From assembly GCF_000702005.1 (NCBI RefSeq), contig NZ_JNKI01000002.1:1-64000 (forward strand): DNA of 64,000 nucleotides, read 5' to 3'. Source of the stretch: Selenomonas sp. ND2010 (lineage in GTDB: Bacteria; Bacillota; Negativicutes; Selenomonadales; Selenomonadaceae). Positions 8,083 to 16,328 of this stretch are shown here, one piece after another. The notes under the pieces were generated by a model. The model had not been told where the DNA came from. It did no database searches and worked only from the letters and a program-made list of their open reading frames with translations. Positions within the stretch are counted from its first letter, which is position 1. Each line of letters begins with the position of its first letter. A program made the translations under genes and the position numbers.

Positions 8083-8320
8083 GAGCGAAAGCTCCGTGTA
8101 GCGGCATGTAAAAGCTGTACTGTGCTCAGGCAGGTTAAAGACTGAGACTTATAGATGTCCGTCAGGGCATTGAGCCCGTGCCGGGGAGATAAGGCGAGTC
8201 CGCGCCGGGGACTTAATATACCGGCGACAACAGGCACTCGCAAGGGTGCTGAGGCTGACAGCCAGCATAAAACCGCTTCATTGGAATCTTGTGGCACCAG
8301 ACAGTCTGGTGCCTTTCTTT
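8083..8320 (+). ncRNA. Structured ~240-nt RNA preceding a putative RNase gene
   Basis: Gene-free but clearly structured. It opens with GAGC-GAAA-GCTC (GNRA-type loop, 8083-8094). In the middle are two imperfect tandem units, 8172-8197 and 8196-8227, both following GAG(C/T)CCG(T/C)GCCGGGGA...GGCGA. Further hairpins are GCACTCGCAAGGGTGC (8234-8249) and GGCTGACAGCC (8252-8262). It ends in a perfect terminator (8293-8313 plus T-run). A strong promoter precedes it and the PBECR4-like gene starts 30 bases after the terminator. This layout matches type III toxin-antitoxin loci, but the RNA matches no family I can name. The region 7932-8047 has nothing else. Confidence 0.55.
8293..8320 (+). terminator. 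Terminator between structured RNA and RNase-like gene
   Basis: GGCACCAGAC (8293-8302) pairs perfectly with GTCTGGTGCC (8304-8313), followed by TTTCTTT. Partial read-through would express the downstream gene. Confidence 0.8.
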
Positions 8321-8342
8321 GTGTGTAGAGAATGGGGAGAGT

Positions 8343-8999
8343 ATGGCACATGGCAATTTAGGCACACGTAGGCAGGCTGATCGCAGGCGTGTTGTCGAAA
8401 CTATCAAGCAGGCGGCAAGGATTTATAAGGAACATCTGGTAGGTAAAACTTTTATGTATGTTTTCGATGGTCGTTACATCGAAGTGCTATACAAGGCCGC
8501 CAATTTTAAACATCTAACGGGGGTAGACTCTCCGTTGTCGGCTAAGGAATTCTATCGCTCAGCTGTGCGTAGGCAATTACAGGTTAATCAGATAGGCTTT
8601 ACGGCTAGACATCCGTATGAACTTTGTTGCCGTAAACTTCAGCATTTGGAGGAAGTAGCAAATCTGGCCGGAGCAGAAAGTTTTCTGCTCGAGGAAATTA
8701 CAACACAGACCCGTTCGTATAAATTTGGTACCACGGATTTGAAGTTCACGCTTTGTATGAATAAGGAGCAGGATGCGGATGGAAATGAAAAAGGTAACTG
8801 CTATATAGTGGAATCGCTCCGGGATGAAGATTGCTTTCAGAAGTCGAAGGATGTTTTTGCCGTATCACATATCTTTGTAAAGCCTAACGATGCCAAATTA
8901 TATGGAGAGTTGCTGTTTCAAGACAAGAATGCTTCGGTTTTGCCGGAGTATGTGTTTGCACTCATGAATGAGGAGTTGCGTAGAACTATTGATTGTTAG
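8343..8999 (+). CDS. PBECR4-like putative RNase (RelE/Barnase-EndoU group)
   Basis: 218 residues. Matches the pattern of PBECR4 domains as I know it: KEHLVGKTFMYVFDGRYIEV, NFKHLTGVDSPLSAKEFY, a central helical region, then YKFGTTDLKFTLCMN and FAVSHIFVKPND near the end. PBECR domains are predicted RNases of the Barnase/EndoU/colicin E5-D/RelE superfamily found in phages and mobile elements; the catalytic residues are not established, though His in NFKHL and SHIF are candidates. ATG 8343 is selected because GGGGAGAG lies six bases upstream. The protein has no partner protein gene in an antitoxin position; the adjacent element is the structured RNA at 8083-8320. Family call moderately sure, toxin role inferred. 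Confidence 0.65.
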   Translation: MAHGNLGTRRQADRRRVVETIKQAARIYKEHLVGKTFMYVFDGRYIEVLYKAANFKHLTGVDSPLSAKEFYRSAVRRQLQVNQIGFTARHPYELCCRKLQHLEEVANLAGAESFLLEEITTQTRSYKFGTTDLKFTLCMNKEQDADGNEKGNCYIVESLRDEDCFQKSKDVFAVSHIFVKPNDAKLYGELLFQDKNASVLPEYVFALMNEELRRTIDC

Positions 9000-9121
9000 G
9001 ATATGGTTTTGCATCTGGTTCGGCACAGGAAGTTAAGGCTTGATAGATAAGGTTTCATGGTGGCAAGAATGGGGAGAAATTTTGCCATCTTCCGGCGGAA
9101 AACACAAACGAATATAATAAG

Positions 9122-9162
9122 AGCCCCCTGTTTCCTGGAATTTTAACGGAAAACAGGGGGCT
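9122..9162 (-). terminator. Terminator of the XRE gene
   Basis: AGCCCCCTGTTT (9122-9133) against AAACAGGGGGCT (9151-9162), with a T-run on the minus strand (AAGAG/TTATTA side). Located directly after the stop of the XRE gene. Confidence 0.75.
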
Positions 9163-9166
9163 TACT

Positions 9167-9427
9167 TTAGGTCTGGTTAATGTGGTCACGCATGTCAATG
9201 GCCAGCGCATCGAATTCAGCAGTGCTGAAGAACTCTCCCAGCGTAATGCCGAAACCATCGCAGAGTTTCTTTATGTTGACCGTGCCGGGGTTCTTGCTTT
9301 CGCCGAGAAGAATGCTCTTGATCGTGGCCTGGGGCACACCAGATATCTTGCTCATCTTGTTTGGCGTTACATTGCTCTCCCGGCAAAGCTGGCGGATGCG
9401 GTTGGCAATAACTTTTTGTGTGTCCAT
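9167..9427 (-). CDS. XRE family helix-turn-helix regulator
   Basis: 86 residues, essentially a single Cro/CI-type domain: IANRIRQLCRESNVTPNKMS, then KISGVPQATIKSILLGESKN (helix-turn-helix) and TVNIKKLCDGFGITLGEFF, followed by a short tail. Probably a repressor of the divergent recombinase gene. The 180-bp divergent region contains two similar dyads, AGTGATACTTCACT (9488-9501) and AGTGACTAATCACT (9526-9539), good operator candidates. Part of the mobile-element control module of the island. Confidence 0.88.
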   Translation of the reverse strand: MDTQKVIANRIRQLCRESNVTPNKMSKISGVPQATIKSILLGESKNPGTVNIKKLCDGFGITLGEFFSTAEFDALAIDMRDHINQT

Positions 9428-9487
9428 ATGGTATACCTCGTATGATGATATTTACAGGCATTGTAGCACATGGCATAAATATTTTCA

Positions 9488-9539
9488 AGTGATACTTCAC
9501 TAACAAGGAAGACTATGGTAATATAAGTGACTAATCACT
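9488..9539. promoter_or_regulatory. Paired AGTGA...TCACT dyads between XRE and recombinase genes
   Basis: Two 14-bp dyads, AGTGATACTTCACT (9488-9501) and AGTGACTAATCACT (9526-9539), centres 38 bp apart, in the divergent promoter region. Likely XRE operators. Inferred from position and symmetry. Confidence 0.6.
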
Positions 9540-9543
9540 ATAA

Positions 9544-9558
9544 CGAAATCAAGGATTC
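9544..9558 (+). repeat. 15-bp direct repeat, left copy
   Basis: CGAAATCAAGGATTC here and at 10309-10323 flank the serine recombinase gene. Possible footprint of recombination or of a shared binding site. Confidence 0.6.
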
Positions 9559-9609
9559 CTCTAAAATGAAAATGTCGTTAACTATTTAGCTAGATGGGGA
9601 GGAATTCTT

Positions 9610-10206
9610 ATGGAGAACAATATTTATGGGTACATCCGGGTATCGACACTTGCGCAGAAGGATGACCGGCAGTGGCTTGCTATGGAAAACTTTGGCGTTC
9701 CCAGAGAATGCGTATTTGCTGATAAGCAAAGTGGCAAGGACTTCGACCGGCCTGCATACAACAGGCTGATAGCCCGATTGGAGCATGGCGATACCTTAGT
9801 GGTTAAAAGTCTTGACAGGCTTGGGCGTAATTATGATGAGATGATTGAGCAGCTGGATATTATTACCCGCAAGAAGGATGTTGCGTTGGTGGTGTTTGAT
9901 CTGCCATTGGTAGACACACGGCAGAAGTATGTAAATGACATCACCAGTAAGCTGATTTCGAACTTGGTCATACAGATTTTTTCGTATGTGGCGCAGAAGG
10001 AACGGGAACTCAATATTCAGAGAACTGCCGAAAGCATAGCGGCAGCCAAGGCTCGTGGCGTACAGTTCGGCAGGAAGACGCTGTCAAGACCGGCAGAGTT
10101 CGAGGAAATACGCCGTCAGTGGTCTGCTGGTGTGATATCTGAGCGTGAAGCAGCACGCCTTCTAGGAGTATCTAGGCCTACCTTCCACAAATGGACACAT
10201 GAATAA
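9610..10206 (+). CDS. Serine recombinase (resolvase/invertase family)
   Basis: 198 residues, full length for a Hin/Pin-type small serine recombinase. Catalytic domain: YGYIRVSTLAQKDDRQ with the nucleophile Ser12, SGKDFDRPAYNRLIARLEHG, VVKSLDRLGRN (active-site Arg pair), and AQKERELNIQRTAE before the long E-helix. The C-terminal helix-turn-helix is REAARLLGVSRPTFHKW. Good site GGGGAGGAA upstream. Two related 30-bp palindromes lie right after the gene (10207-10236 and 10330-10359) and a 15-bp direct repeat flanks it. Role: site-specific recombination of the island or of a nearby segment; the sites are inferred. Confidence 0.92.
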   Translation: MENNIYGYIRVSTLAQKDDRQWLAMENFGVPRECVFADKQSGKDFDRPAYNRLIARLEHGDTLVVKSLDRLGRNYDEMIEQLDIITRKKDVALVVFDLPLVDTRQKYVNDITSKLISNLVIQIFSYVAQKERELNIQRTAESIAAAKARGVQFGRKTLSRPAEFEEIRRQWSAGVISEREAARLLGVSRPTFHKWTHE

Positions 10207-10236
10207 GTGGCAAAAAAGCCATGGCTTATTTGCCAC
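10207..10236. repeat. 30-bp palindrome 1, candidate recombination site
   Basis: Arms GTGGCAAAAAAGCC and GGCTTATTTGCCAC around a central CCATGG; only two mismatched pairs. Begins at the last base region of the recombinase gene. Very similar in outline to palindrome 2. Confidence 0.65.
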
Positions 10237-10329
10237 CTAAAATTCACATTGTTCCAGCAGGAATTTTCCGCTTTTTGTCAAAAGATTACAATAATATTTA
10301 AGGAATCGCGAAATCAAGGATTCATCGGG

Positions 10330-10359
10330 TGGCAGAAATACCATGATATATCTGCCACT
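10330..10359. repeat. 30-bp palindrome 2, candidate recombination site
   Basis: Arms GTGGCAGAAATA and TATATCTGCCAC around CCATGA. Shares the outer GTGGCA/TGCCAC and central CCATG with palindrome 1, 93 bp upstream. Same size class as hix-like crossover sites of serine invertases. Confidence 0.6.
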
Positions 10360-10392
10360 AATGAAGAGATCTGTATGGGAGGGATTGCAGTT

Positions 10393-10545
10393 ATGGCAAC
10401 GAAAAGAATTGAGTATATGTGTAGCCAGTGTGGCAAGAAGGAAATCAGATTTGTATCTATGGGTAAGCCCCAGCCGGGAAAGTGCCCGCGGAAGGGGAAC
10501 GGGAAACCACATTCGTGGACGGTGAACAAAAAATTTGATACATAA
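10393..10545 (+). CDS. Small zinc-ribbon-like protein
   Basis: 50 residues: MATKRIEYMCSQCGKK, then KPQPGKCPRKGNGKPHSW. One CxxC pair plus a single Cys and His could bind zinc. ATG 10393 follows GGGAGGG (10378-10384). Short basic protein of unknown role, between the recombinase and the ATPase locus. Similar tiny ribbons are common in mobile DNA. Confidence 0.6.
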   Translation: MATKRIEYMCSQCGKKEIRFVSMGKPQPGKCPRKGNGKPHSWTVNKKFDT

Positions 10546-10629
10546 AGCGTTAACCAGCGTAAAAAAATAGGCGTATCGGCTGTTGTCCGTTATGCCTTGT
10601 TTATTATGGAGGTATGGGAGGTTTAGAAA

Positions 10630-12132
10630 ATGCAATCACAGGAAGATTTAAAAAAAGAGATCGGCAGATATGTGGATTCCGGAATGCCGATAATTTACAT
10701 TGATACACTTGAGATAGGGATGTATAGAAATCTCATAGGAGAGGTGGCAAAGCGCAAGCATAGAGAGTGTGCGACTTGGAGCTTGCATGGTGGACTTCGC
10801 TCTGCGGATTTATCCATGAATAGTGATTTACTCACCGCTGTCCAGACTATTGAAAGCGATTTGGAGGGAAAGGTTTTTATCATTGAGGATATAAATAGTC
10901 AGCTGGAAAGGCCGGAAATAATTTCCCACCTGAGACACATCGCCGAGGAAATAGCTGTAGGCAATTTAGCTGAATGCAATTTGGTGATATTAGCACCGCT
11001 GCAGACCATTCCAAGGGAATTGGAACTGTATGTGACATTGATAAGTACCGGTTATCTTGATGGCGAACAGATAAAAGAGCGTGTGAGGGAGTTTTGTCAG
11101 GAGAATGACTGTACGGAACCAGTGCCGGACTTTATGGAAACATTGGCTACATCTTTGCGGGGGCTGACGGAAACGGAAATTGATAATATACTGGCACTGG
11201 CCATATCCGATGATGGTCGTCTGGATATGAGTGATATGCCCCTTATTCGCAAACAGAAGCAGCAGATGATAAAAAAATCTGGCATATTGGAAATGATAAA
11301 TGTCAAGGAAACACTGGCAGATATCGGTGGTCTGGAAAACTTAAAAAATTGGTTGAGCAAGAAAGCAGATATTTATGCGCGGGTCAATGAAGCTAAAAAG
11401 TATGGGTTGGATATTCCAAAAGGCGTGCTTATCGCTGGTATGCCCGGCTGTGGCAAGTCGTTGGCGGCTAAGGCGGCTTCCAAAACCTTTGATATTCCCC
11501 TGCTCAGAATGGATATGGGGCGGCTTATGGGAAAATATGTAGGCGAGTCCGAAGGCAATATGAGGCGCGCCATTCATCTCACGGAGGCTAGTTCTCCCTG
11601 CGTCCTATGGATAGACGAACTTGAAAAAGCCTTTGCAGGTATTCAGTCCGGCGGCACCGGTTCGGAAGTCACAACTCGCTTATTCGGTAATTTCCTCACA
11701 TGGATGCAGGAAAAGGATAGCATGGCGTTTGTGGTGGCCACTGCCAACGATATTTCCAAATTGCCGCCGGAGCTTATGCGTAAAGGAAGATTTGATGAGA
11801 TTTTCTATGTGGATATGCCCAAGGATGAGGAACGTAAGAAAATATTGGAAATCCATATCAAGAAACGCCGTCCGCAGGATTTGGCAAATATTGACTTGCG
11901 GAAAGTGGTTGATGCAACGAAGGGCTACTGCGGTGCCGATATAGAAGGAATTGTGCGGGAAGCTATCGAGGAAGCTTTTGTGGCGAAAAAGGAACACTTG
12001 GAAACGGCAGATTTGCTGGCGACTATCGAGCGTACACATCCTATCTCGGAGACCATGAAAGATTCCTTGCAGGCCATGAAAAAGACCTACGAGAACAAGA
12101 AATTTGCCAACGCTTCTCTGGAAAGGGGCTGA
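10630..12132 (+). CDS. Ycf46-like AAA+ ATPase
   Basis: 500 residues. The N-terminal ~230 residues match the Ycf46-type non-catalytic module ([43 protein letters not shown]). The AAA domain follows: Walker A GMPGCGKS at residues 270-277, pore-side [15 protein letters not shown], Walker B VLWIDE with D329-E330, sensor [19 protein letters not shown] with arginine finger region, and a lid ending [14 protein letters not shown]. No protease motif HExxH follows, so it is not FtsH. Such ATPases remodel or unfold partners; the targets here are probably products of the same operon. The next gene starts five bases after the stop. This is the first gene of the mosaic-paralogue locus. Good site near 10614-10620 (GGGAGG). 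Confidence 0.88.
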   Translation: MQSQEDLKKEIGRYVDSGMPIIYIDTLEIGMYRNLIGEVAKRKHRECATWSLHGGLRSADLSMNSDLLTAVQTIESDLEGKVFIIEDINSQLERPEIISHLRHIAEEIAVGNLAECNLVILAPLQTIPRELELYVTLISTGYLDGEQIKERVREFCQENDCTEPVPDFMETLATSLRGLTETEIDNILALAISDDGRLDMSDMPLIRKQKQQMIKKSGILEMINVKETLADIGGLENLKNWLSKKADIYARVNEAKKYGLDIPKGVLIAGMPGCGKSLAAKAASKTFDIPLLRMDMGRLMGKYVGESEGNMRRAIHLTEASSPCVLWIDELEKAFAGIQSGGTGSEVTTRLFGNFLTWMQEKDSMAFVVATANDISKLPPELMRKGRFDEIFYVDMPKDEERKKILEIHIKKRRPQDLANIDLRKVVDATKGYCGADIEGIVREAIEEAFVAKKEHLETADLLATIERTHPISETMKDSLQAMKKTYENKKFANASLERG

Positions 12133-12136
12133 TGAT

Positions 12137-13216
12137 ATGGGCATAAATATCAAGGGATTTGGTCAGGAGGAAAAGACCGGACTTTTTTCAACGGCAAAGG
12201 ATATGTTGTCTTCATGGTTGGGAAGGCCGAAGGAACAAAGTACGGGGGAATGGCTTTCCGACAAATTAGCAGAACATATCGGCGAGGGAGCAAAAGAAGT
12301 TGCTTCAACTCTTATGACGGGGATTGACAGCTTCAATGAAAATTTACGACAAGTAGAGGAAGCTTGTGCCGCCGGTAGCACCAAGGAGGAATGGTTGCAG
12401 GACAAGCTGAACGCCATGCCTGCCGATAGCGAACAGTCCAAGGGTGAATACTTGTCGGCTGTCAATAAAGCTCTAGCTATCGGCAATACCGCCGCGCAAA
12501 AAATCCTTCATGCGCCGGGTGAAGTTATCGAGATAAAGGAAAGTTACGAGAATGTTGTCGGTGAAGAAAAAGACTGGAATGAGTTGTCATTAAAGGCCAT
12601 AGCAAAAAATCTGACAGAGCAAGTCGTTTTGTCCGGGATCGGCGGCGGGGCATTAGCCGCAAACTGTGATCGTGTGGAAAGTGATGGGGAATCGTTGGCA
12701 GAGGGAGTAGACCCCACCGTAGAACCTGTAGGCTCCACGGTGGATGTAGGTTTTAAGGCTGTTGCCGCCGGTGCTTTGAAAGTGGCGAGTGACAAAGGGA
12801 TTATTCCCTTCTTGACCAAGAAAACGCCGCTATCGGTAATATCAACCATAGCCTGCTGGGGCATGGAGAGCATTCGAACGGTAGGACAGGTATTTCGGGG
12901 GCAGACAAGTGTGGCAAAAGCCGTAGAACGCATGGGCAGGGTTTCCTCAGCGGCTATCGGTGAATTATGCACGACTGGCGTTGCTGCAAAATTTTTGGCG
13001 GCAATTCCCATTGTCGGTCCTGTGGTGGGGGTGGCTGTTGGTGAATCTATAACCAAGAAGGCTAACCATAAAGTTACCCAGATGGTATATGAAGGTTTTA
13101 AGAAAATCCAACCTGTAGTTACGAAAGTGGCGGAAACTGCCTATAAGGCCGTCAACAAGGTTGTGGAAAGCGTAAAGAATATCGGGAATAAGGTTCTGGA
13201 ATTTTTCGGGTTATAA
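12137..13216 (+). CDS. Glycine/alanine-rich protein with hydrophobic hairpin; possible membrane-active partner
   Basis: 359 residues, family not recognised. Residues ~1-140 are charged and helical (GEWLSDKLAEHIGEGAKEVA). Then come hydrophobic, small-residue-rich stretches: QVVLSGIGGGALAANC, VGFKAVAAGALKVAS, and a hairpin-like AKFLAAIPIVGPVVGVAVGE with Gly-zipper spacing. The C-terminus is a run of amphipathic helices (YEGFKKIQPVVTKVAE to KVLEFFGL). No signal peptide. The composition resembles proteins that insert into membranes from the cytoplasm, such as pore-forming effectors, but this is inference. ATG 12137 is five bases after the ATPase stop and 16 bases before the next gene, so all three are one operon. 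Confidence 0.7.
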   Translation: MGINIKGFGQEEKTGLFSTAKDMLSSWLGRPKEQSTGEWLSDKLAEHIGEGAKEVASTLMTGIDSFNENLRQVEEACAAGSTKEEWLQDKLNAMPADSEQSKGEYLSAVNKALAIGNTAAQKILHAPGEVIEIKESYENVVGEEKDWNELSLKAIAKNLTEQVVLSGIGGGALAANCDRVESDGESLAEGVDPTVEPVGSTVDVGFKAVAAGALKVASDKGIIPFLTKKTPLSVISTIACWGMESIRTVGQVFRGQTSVAKAVERMGRVSSAAIGELCTTGVAAKFLAAIPIVGPVVGVAVGESITKKANHKVTQMVYEGFKKIQPVVTKVAETAYKAVNKVVESVKNIGNKVLEFFGL

Positions 13217-13232
13217 GGTGGAGGAATGGGAA

Positions 13233-15182
13233 ATGGCGAGACAGGTTAGATTTGCTCTGTACTTGAAGGATGAGCATGAGGTGCGTAACAGTATAGAAGA
13301 GATAAGGGAATACTTTGATTACGGCAAGGTCGTAGCCTATGTTATAGACGGACGCTTGCAAAGCTGGCTGTCTCGCCGTGGCTATGATGAAGAAGCTGAT
13401 GCAATCGGCAAGCTAAATGTAGAAGATGGTAATTTTAAAGAGCAACTTTTTGCCATACTAGGGGTAGATGCTGAGGCCACCGATGAAGATGAAAGCGTTG
13501 TGGATGCAAAATTGGTAGCGCGGCTGGAATATGTGAAACAATATACCGCTGATGTAAATGTACTGCAGAACATTGCTAAGGTGGCAACTAATCAAAAAGA
13601 ATTGCTAGAGTTAGTAAAAAATAATGAGCCGGAAATATACTTGTGTAGAGGCGAATATGTTATTCCTTTAGTGGCAGAAAATGTAAAATATATCGGCATT
13701 GCTGGACCTACGGCGATAATTAGAAGTAGCAAGCCGGTAAATTTCACAGAGAGTAATATTATCTTTGAAAATGTCAATTTCAATGATGAATATCTGAGAT
13801 TGTGCGAAGAGGCAGTGGCGAAAGAAGAAAATAATATTAGTGATGAAGATAAGTCAGTAGACATATTTATAGAAGCACTTGAGTATTATGAAGAGGATGA
13901 TGGTAAATATATAGAGCTAATGGAAAAATCTGCAGAATTAGGTAATGCAGAGGCAATGTTTAGAATTGGTTTTTATTGTGAGGATAAGGAAAATTTTACA
14001 GAGGCGAAAAGATGGTATAACAAAGCGATTAAGAACGGATACGATACAGGCCTGATTAGAATGGGGCATATTTGTTGTAATGAAGAAGAATATACCAATG
14101 CAGAAAAATACTATAAGAGAGCAGCTGAAAAAGGCGATGCCTATGGAATGTATTACTTGGGATATTTTTACGAATATTACCAATATGATGAAAAGAAGGG
14201 GTTGAAGTGGTATAGAAAAGCTGCTGATGCAGGTCATGAAGACGGTATGATTAGAATGGGGCGATACGAAAGAGAACATAAGCACTATAAAGAGGCTCTG
14301 GCGTGGTTTACAAAAGTAATTGATAATAATCGTGATAATGGAGAAGCATTAAATCAAATAGGACTTATGTACGGTAATGGCGAGGGTGTGAAAAATGATG
14401 CCCAAATTGCTTTTTCCTATTATGAAAAATCGGCTCAATCAGGTTATGATTGGGGGATGTACAATTTAGCACAATGTTATGAAAATGGAGATGGGGTTAT
14501 TAAGAACTGGGATAAGGCATCAGAATGGTATGAAAAATCAGCGGAAGCAGGAAATGAAGAGGCAATAAATAGATTGTCTGAAAATACTGTAACTCATCAC
14601 AAGTCAACAACTGATCTAAGAAAAACGGATATAATTGCTGAACTTTTGGGCGTGCTAATTAATGGGAAATTAAAAAATGGAACTTTTTTGTGGAAAACAG
14701 ACGGCGATGAAGAGATAAAAAGATACAACTTTCCTTATCAAAAATGGCGTGATGAAGCAGTTAGAAAATTTTTTGAGCATTACAAAGGAAGCAGTGACTG
14801 TGTGATTGGTGGACTGAGAGAAACTAATATACTTACTTCTGATGAATATTTAATTTTCAAAGATTATTGTTTGATTATTAGAGATTATAGTGGAAAAATC
14901 ATACAAATAAAGTATTGCGATATAGAAAATGTAAGTATTGAAGGCGAATATAATAACAAATTGATGTACAAAACTAAGGGCGGAGATAAAAGAGAACTGG
15001 AAGGAAATAGGTCTTACTTATGGAAAGAATATGCCGGATTGTATGGTATTAGACTATTTCTTCTAGTGATGGCAAAAATTTGTGGCGATTGTAAATATCA
15101 ATTCAATGATGATGAAAGAATGCGTCTTTCAAAGATGAGATTAGAAACTTTGGATGGGGATTCTGTTTTAGAGTATTTGTAA
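13233..15182 (+). CDS. Mosaic paralogue 1: LKDG module + Sel1 repeats + C-terminal domain
   Basis: 649 residues in three parts. (1) Residues 1-~195, a module shared by the four tandem paralogues: MARQVRFALYLKDEHEVRNS, EEIREYFDYGKVVAYVIDG, LEYVKQYTADVNVLQNIAKV and IYLCRGEYVIP, then a predicted beta region. (2) Residues ~215-460, about seven Sel1/TPR-like units (AEAMFRIGFYCED, KWYRKAADAGHEDGMIRMG, GMYNLAQCYENGDGV). (3) Residues ~470-649, a domain shared with paralogues 2 and 4, with YLIFKDYCLIIRDYSGK resembling a PH-like barrel and a terminal helix LFLLVMAKICG. No signal or membrane segment. GGAGG precedes ATG 13233. Probably an adaptor or sensor working with the upstream ATPase; role unproven. 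Confidence 0.8.
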   Translation: MARQVRFALYLKDEHEVRNSIEEIREYFDYGKVVAYVIDGRLQSWLSRRGYDEEADAIGKLNVEDGNFKEQLFAILGVDAEATDEDESVVDAKLVARLEYVKQYTADVNVLQNIAKVATNQKELLELVKNNEPEIYLCRGEYVIPLVAENVKYIGIAGPTAIIRSSKPVNFTESNIIFENVNFNDEYLRLCEEAVAKEENNISDEDKSVDIFIEALEYYEEDDGKYIELMEKSAELGNAEAMFRIGFYCEDKENFTEAKRWYNKAIKNGYDTGLIRMGHICCNEEEYTNAEKYYKRAAEKGDAYGMYYLGYFYEYYQYDEKKGLKWYRKAADAGHEDGMIRMGRYEREHKHYKEALAWFTKVIDNNRDNGEALNQIGLMYGNGEGVKNDAQIAFSYYEKSAQSGYDWGMYNLAQCYENGDGVIKNWDKASEWYEKSAEAGNEEAINRLSENTVTHHKSTTDLRKTDIIAELLGVLINGKLKNGTFLWKTDGDEEIKRYNFPYQKWRDEAVRKFFEHYKGSSDCVIGGLRETNILTSDEYLIFKDYCLIIRDYSGKIIQIKYCDIENVSIEGEYNNKLMYKTKGGDKRELEGNRSYLWKEYAGLYGIRLFLLVMAKICGDCKYQFNDDERMRLSKMRLETLDGDSVLEYL

Positions 15183-15216
15183 AAATGTATAAGATATGAT
15201 AACGGCGGTGATTTAC

Positions 15217-16314
15217 ATGGCCAGAAAAATAAGATTTGGTTTAGAATTAAAGGATGGCTATAGAGCTTCTGATAACATTGATGAGATACGCGATCATTTT
15301 GACTATGCTAAAATTGTAGAATATTTTCTGAATGGTAAGTTAGAAAAATGGTTGGATGACCGTCATTATGAAGCGGAAGTGATTGCATTAAGTTTTTTGA
15401 AGCCAGATGCTCCTGATTTCAAGGAAAAATTGTGTTATATTTTTAAGGTTGACAGTAAAAGTATTGACGCAGATAAAATAATGATTGAAGATGAGATAAC
15501 AATAAAGAAACGGGAGTTTATAAGACAATACACCAGCGATGAAGACGTGTTAGGGAATATAGAAAGTGTGGCAACTACCCAGGAAGAACTAGAGATGCTT
15601 TATAAACGGAAAAATAAGGTGATATATTTATGTGGTAGAGATTTATCTATATCACCAAAATACGAAAATGTAAAATATGTAGGACTAGGGAATGTAACGG
15701 TTAAAATTGAATGTGAAACGAAAATAAATTTTGACAAAATGAATATAAAATTCAGCAATGTAAAAATTGATAAAACATACTTAATTCTTCCAGAGATAGT
15801 GGAAATAAATTTAACTAGTGTAACAGAGAAAAAACCAAGCGTAGAAGTTATTGAGGAATTGTTTTCTAAAATTGTGAATATACACAGAGATAATAATGAT
15901 AACATATTAAAGAATTATGAAGAGATTAATGATTTGATTACCAAAAATGAAGAAACGATAATTTTTTTACATGAATCAAAAAGTCGTAAAGGTGAACACT
16001 GGAATAAATTATTTGTTATAACAAATAATTCTGTATATATGAGAGATTGCACAAGCGGTAGTAAAAGAATTTTATATGATGATATAAGACTGGTAGATCG
16101 TGATTTGCATATTTATTATGGAAAAGAGGCAATGAAAAGTGTTGATGATTCATTGATTGCGAGGAAAAATAAAAGTAAGGTAAGCTTGTTTTTAAATGTT
16201 ATGGCGGAAATTTGTTCAGGGACATATTTTAAACTAACGGCCGATGAAAAGAATATATTGAAAGGAGTTTACCTTGATAGCACCAATTGCACGGTTTTGG
16301 ATTTGATAAAATGA
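15217..16314 (+). CDS. Mosaic paralogue 2: LKDG module + C-terminal domain, no Sel1
   Basis: 365 residues. Residues 1-~195 are the shared module (MARKIRFGLELKDGYRASDN, DHFDYAKIVEYFLNGKLEKW, REFIRQYTSDEDVLGNIESV, IYLCGRDLSISPKYENVKYV). The rest (~205-365) is the C-terminal domain seen in paralogues 1 and 4, with NKLFVITNNSVYMRDC and LFLNVMAEICSG. The Sel1 array is absent. At nucleotide level the first ~550 bases are visibly close to paralogue 4, so those two arose by recent duplication. ATG 15217 follows GGCGGTGAT. Very AT-rich. Same operon as paralogue 1 (34 bp apart). Confidence 0.75.
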   Translation: MARKIRFGLELKDGYRASDNIDEIRDHFDYAKIVEYFLNGKLEKWLDDRHYEAEVIALSFLKPDAPDFKEKLCYIFKVDSKSIDADKIMIEDEITIKKREFIRQYTSDEDVLGNIESVATTQEELEMLYKRKNKVIYLCGRDLSISPKYENVKYVGLGNVTVKIECETKINFDKMNIKFSNVKIDKTYLILPEIVEINLTSVTEKKPSVEVIEELFSKIVNIHRDNNDNILKNYEEINDLITKNEETIIFLHESKSRKGEHWNKLFVITNNSVYMRDCTSGSKRILYDDIRLVDRDLHIYYGKEAMKSVDDSLIARKNKSKVSLFLNVMAEICSGTYFKLTADEKNILKGVYLDSTNCTVLDLIK

Positions 16315-16328
16315 TAAGAGGAATAACA

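Noticed and set aside
8083-8320. Riboswitch or T-box reading of the structured RNA
   Set aside because: No T-box sequence, no TPP, SAM, cobalamin or c-di-GMP consensus; the downstream gene is not metabolic.
10207-10392. Extension of the small ribbon protein upstream to 10207
   Set aside because: This part is the two palindromes and spacer; ATG 10393 has the ribosome site.
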